Origin: Firmicutes bacterium UBA5227
GTDB lineage: Bacteria > Bacillota > Clostridia > Tissierellales > Sedimentibacteraceae
Direction of reading: 5' to 3'
Assembly: GCA_002409285.1 (NCBI GenBank)
Contig: DHUT01000006.1
Location: 2,757 to 8,443, forward strand
Length of the DNA: 5,687 bases
The position numbers and the translations under genes were made by a program. The stretch's first letter is position 1. Every line of letters begins with the position of its first letter. The notes under the pieces are model-generated. The model saw nothing but the letters and a program-made list of their open reading frames with translations. It did not search any database and was not told the origin of the DNA. This document shows, in pieces, positions 5,150 to 5,687 of this stretch.

Positions 5150-5687
5150 ATGGAATATTCAATTGAAGAAGCAAAAAAGCTTGTAATTTACGGCAGCAAA
5201 ATACTTGTGGAAAGCGGTCTCATAGCAAGAACCTGGGGTAATATCAGCGCCAGGATTTCCGATGATAAATTTGTTATAACCCCAAGTGGTCTGGCATATG
5301 AAACCCTTACGCAGACACAGATAGTAGAGGTTAATATTGATGACTGTACCTATGAGGGAGATATTAAACCCTCAAGTGAAAAGGGAATACATGCGGATAT
5401 CTACAGGCTTCGTCCGGATGTTAACTTTATAATTCATACACATCAGTTAATGGCTTCTGTCTTAAGCATTGAGGGAAAAGACATTATTGTAAATGGTGAT
5501 GAATATAAAAAGATACTGGGAGATGTAGTTCCATGTGCGGAATATGGGATGCCATCAACAGGAAAGCTCCGAAGGAATGTGGTCAAGGCTTTTCATAGTC
5601 ATCCTGAAAGCAAGGCTGTTTTAATGAAGTATCACGGAACAGTTTGCATGGGAAAAGACCTTGAAAATTCTTTTGAAATTGCACAGG
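5150..5687 (+). CDS. class II (FucA/AraD-family) zinc aldolase, C-terminus beyond window
   Basis: The frame opens at ATG 5150 behind TTGGAG and runs without a stop to the right edge: 179 residues of a protein that in FucA is about 215 long. Motifs of the class II aldolase/adducin family appear in order: TWGNIS (28-33) and TPSG (44-47) for substrate phosphate binding, KPSSEKGIH (73-81) with Glu77 matching catalytic Glu73 of E. coli FucA, HTH (96-98) giving two zinc ligands, and YHGT (161-164) with His162 as the third. Glu at position 77, rather than the Asp of AraD epimerases, favours aldolase chemistry: reversible cleavage of a ketose 1-phosphate-like compound to dihydroxyacetone phosphate and an aldehyde. 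Related family members are dehydratases (MtnB) or decarboxylases, so the exact reaction stays open. It starts 34 bases after the aminotransferase with no visible promoter or terminator between, so co-transcription is likely. Confidence 0.88.
   Translation, partial: MEYSIEEAKKLVIYGSKILVESGLIARTWGNISARISDDKFVITPSGLAYETLTQTQIVEVNIDDCTYEGDIKPSSEKGIHADIYRLRPDVNFIIHTHQLMASVLSIEGKDIIVNGDEYKKILGDVVPCAEYGMPSTGKLRRNVVKAFHSHPESKAVLMKYHGTVCMGKDLENSFEIAQ

Noticed and set aside
1..5687. CRISPR array, tRNA, rRNA or insertion sequence
   Set aside because: No regularly spaced repeats, no cloverleaf-like segment and no transposase-like frame were found; nearly all bases are in well-supported genes.

Overview
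The window looks like a chromosomal stretch from a low-GC Gram-positive bacterium, most likely a member of the Clostridia. This rests on the AT-rich composition, strong AGGAGG-type ribosome binding sites, two textbook TTGACA-N17-TA(C/T)AAT promoters, a GTG start behind a perfect Shine-Dalgarno, and the style of the proteins (FtsX/HlyD exporter, MazEF-like pair). Genus-level assignment is a guess. All supported genes are on the + strand, and nothing convincing is seen on the - strand. No gap between genes exceeds about 130 bases.

Region 1 (1-2770) is the 3' end of an ABC exporter operon. It holds a large FtsX/MacB-type permease cut by the left window edge, followed 16 bases later by a HlyD/MacA-like membrane-fusion adaptor. 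The ATPase is not in view and presumably lies to the left. The adaptor's stop codon sits in a perfect 13-bp stem with a TTCG loop, which shares bases with a second hairpin just downstream.

Region 2 (2831-3522) is a compact toxin-antitoxin cassette. It has its own consensus promoter with a palindrome on the -35 box, a ribbon-helix-helix-type antitoxin, a MazF/PemK-type RNase toxin overlapping it by 7 bases, and a clear intrinsic terminator that starts inside the toxin stop codon.

Region 3 (3553-5687) starts a new transcription unit. It has a perfect consensus sigma-A promoter and an inverted repeat, CGTGAAT-N4-ATTCACG, just after the predicted transcription start. Next comes a 495-residue class III PLP-dependent aminotransferase of the glutamate-1-semialdehyde aminomutase type. 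After 34 bases follows a class II (FucA-like, zinc-dependent) aldolase cut by the right edge. No other haem gene is visible and the aminotransferase differs from HemL in the active-site region. The pair therefore looks more like a metabolic module that makes or breaks an amino- or hydroxy-carbonyl compound than part of tetrapyrrole synthesis. This module is the least explained part of the window, and its substrate cannot be read from the sequence.
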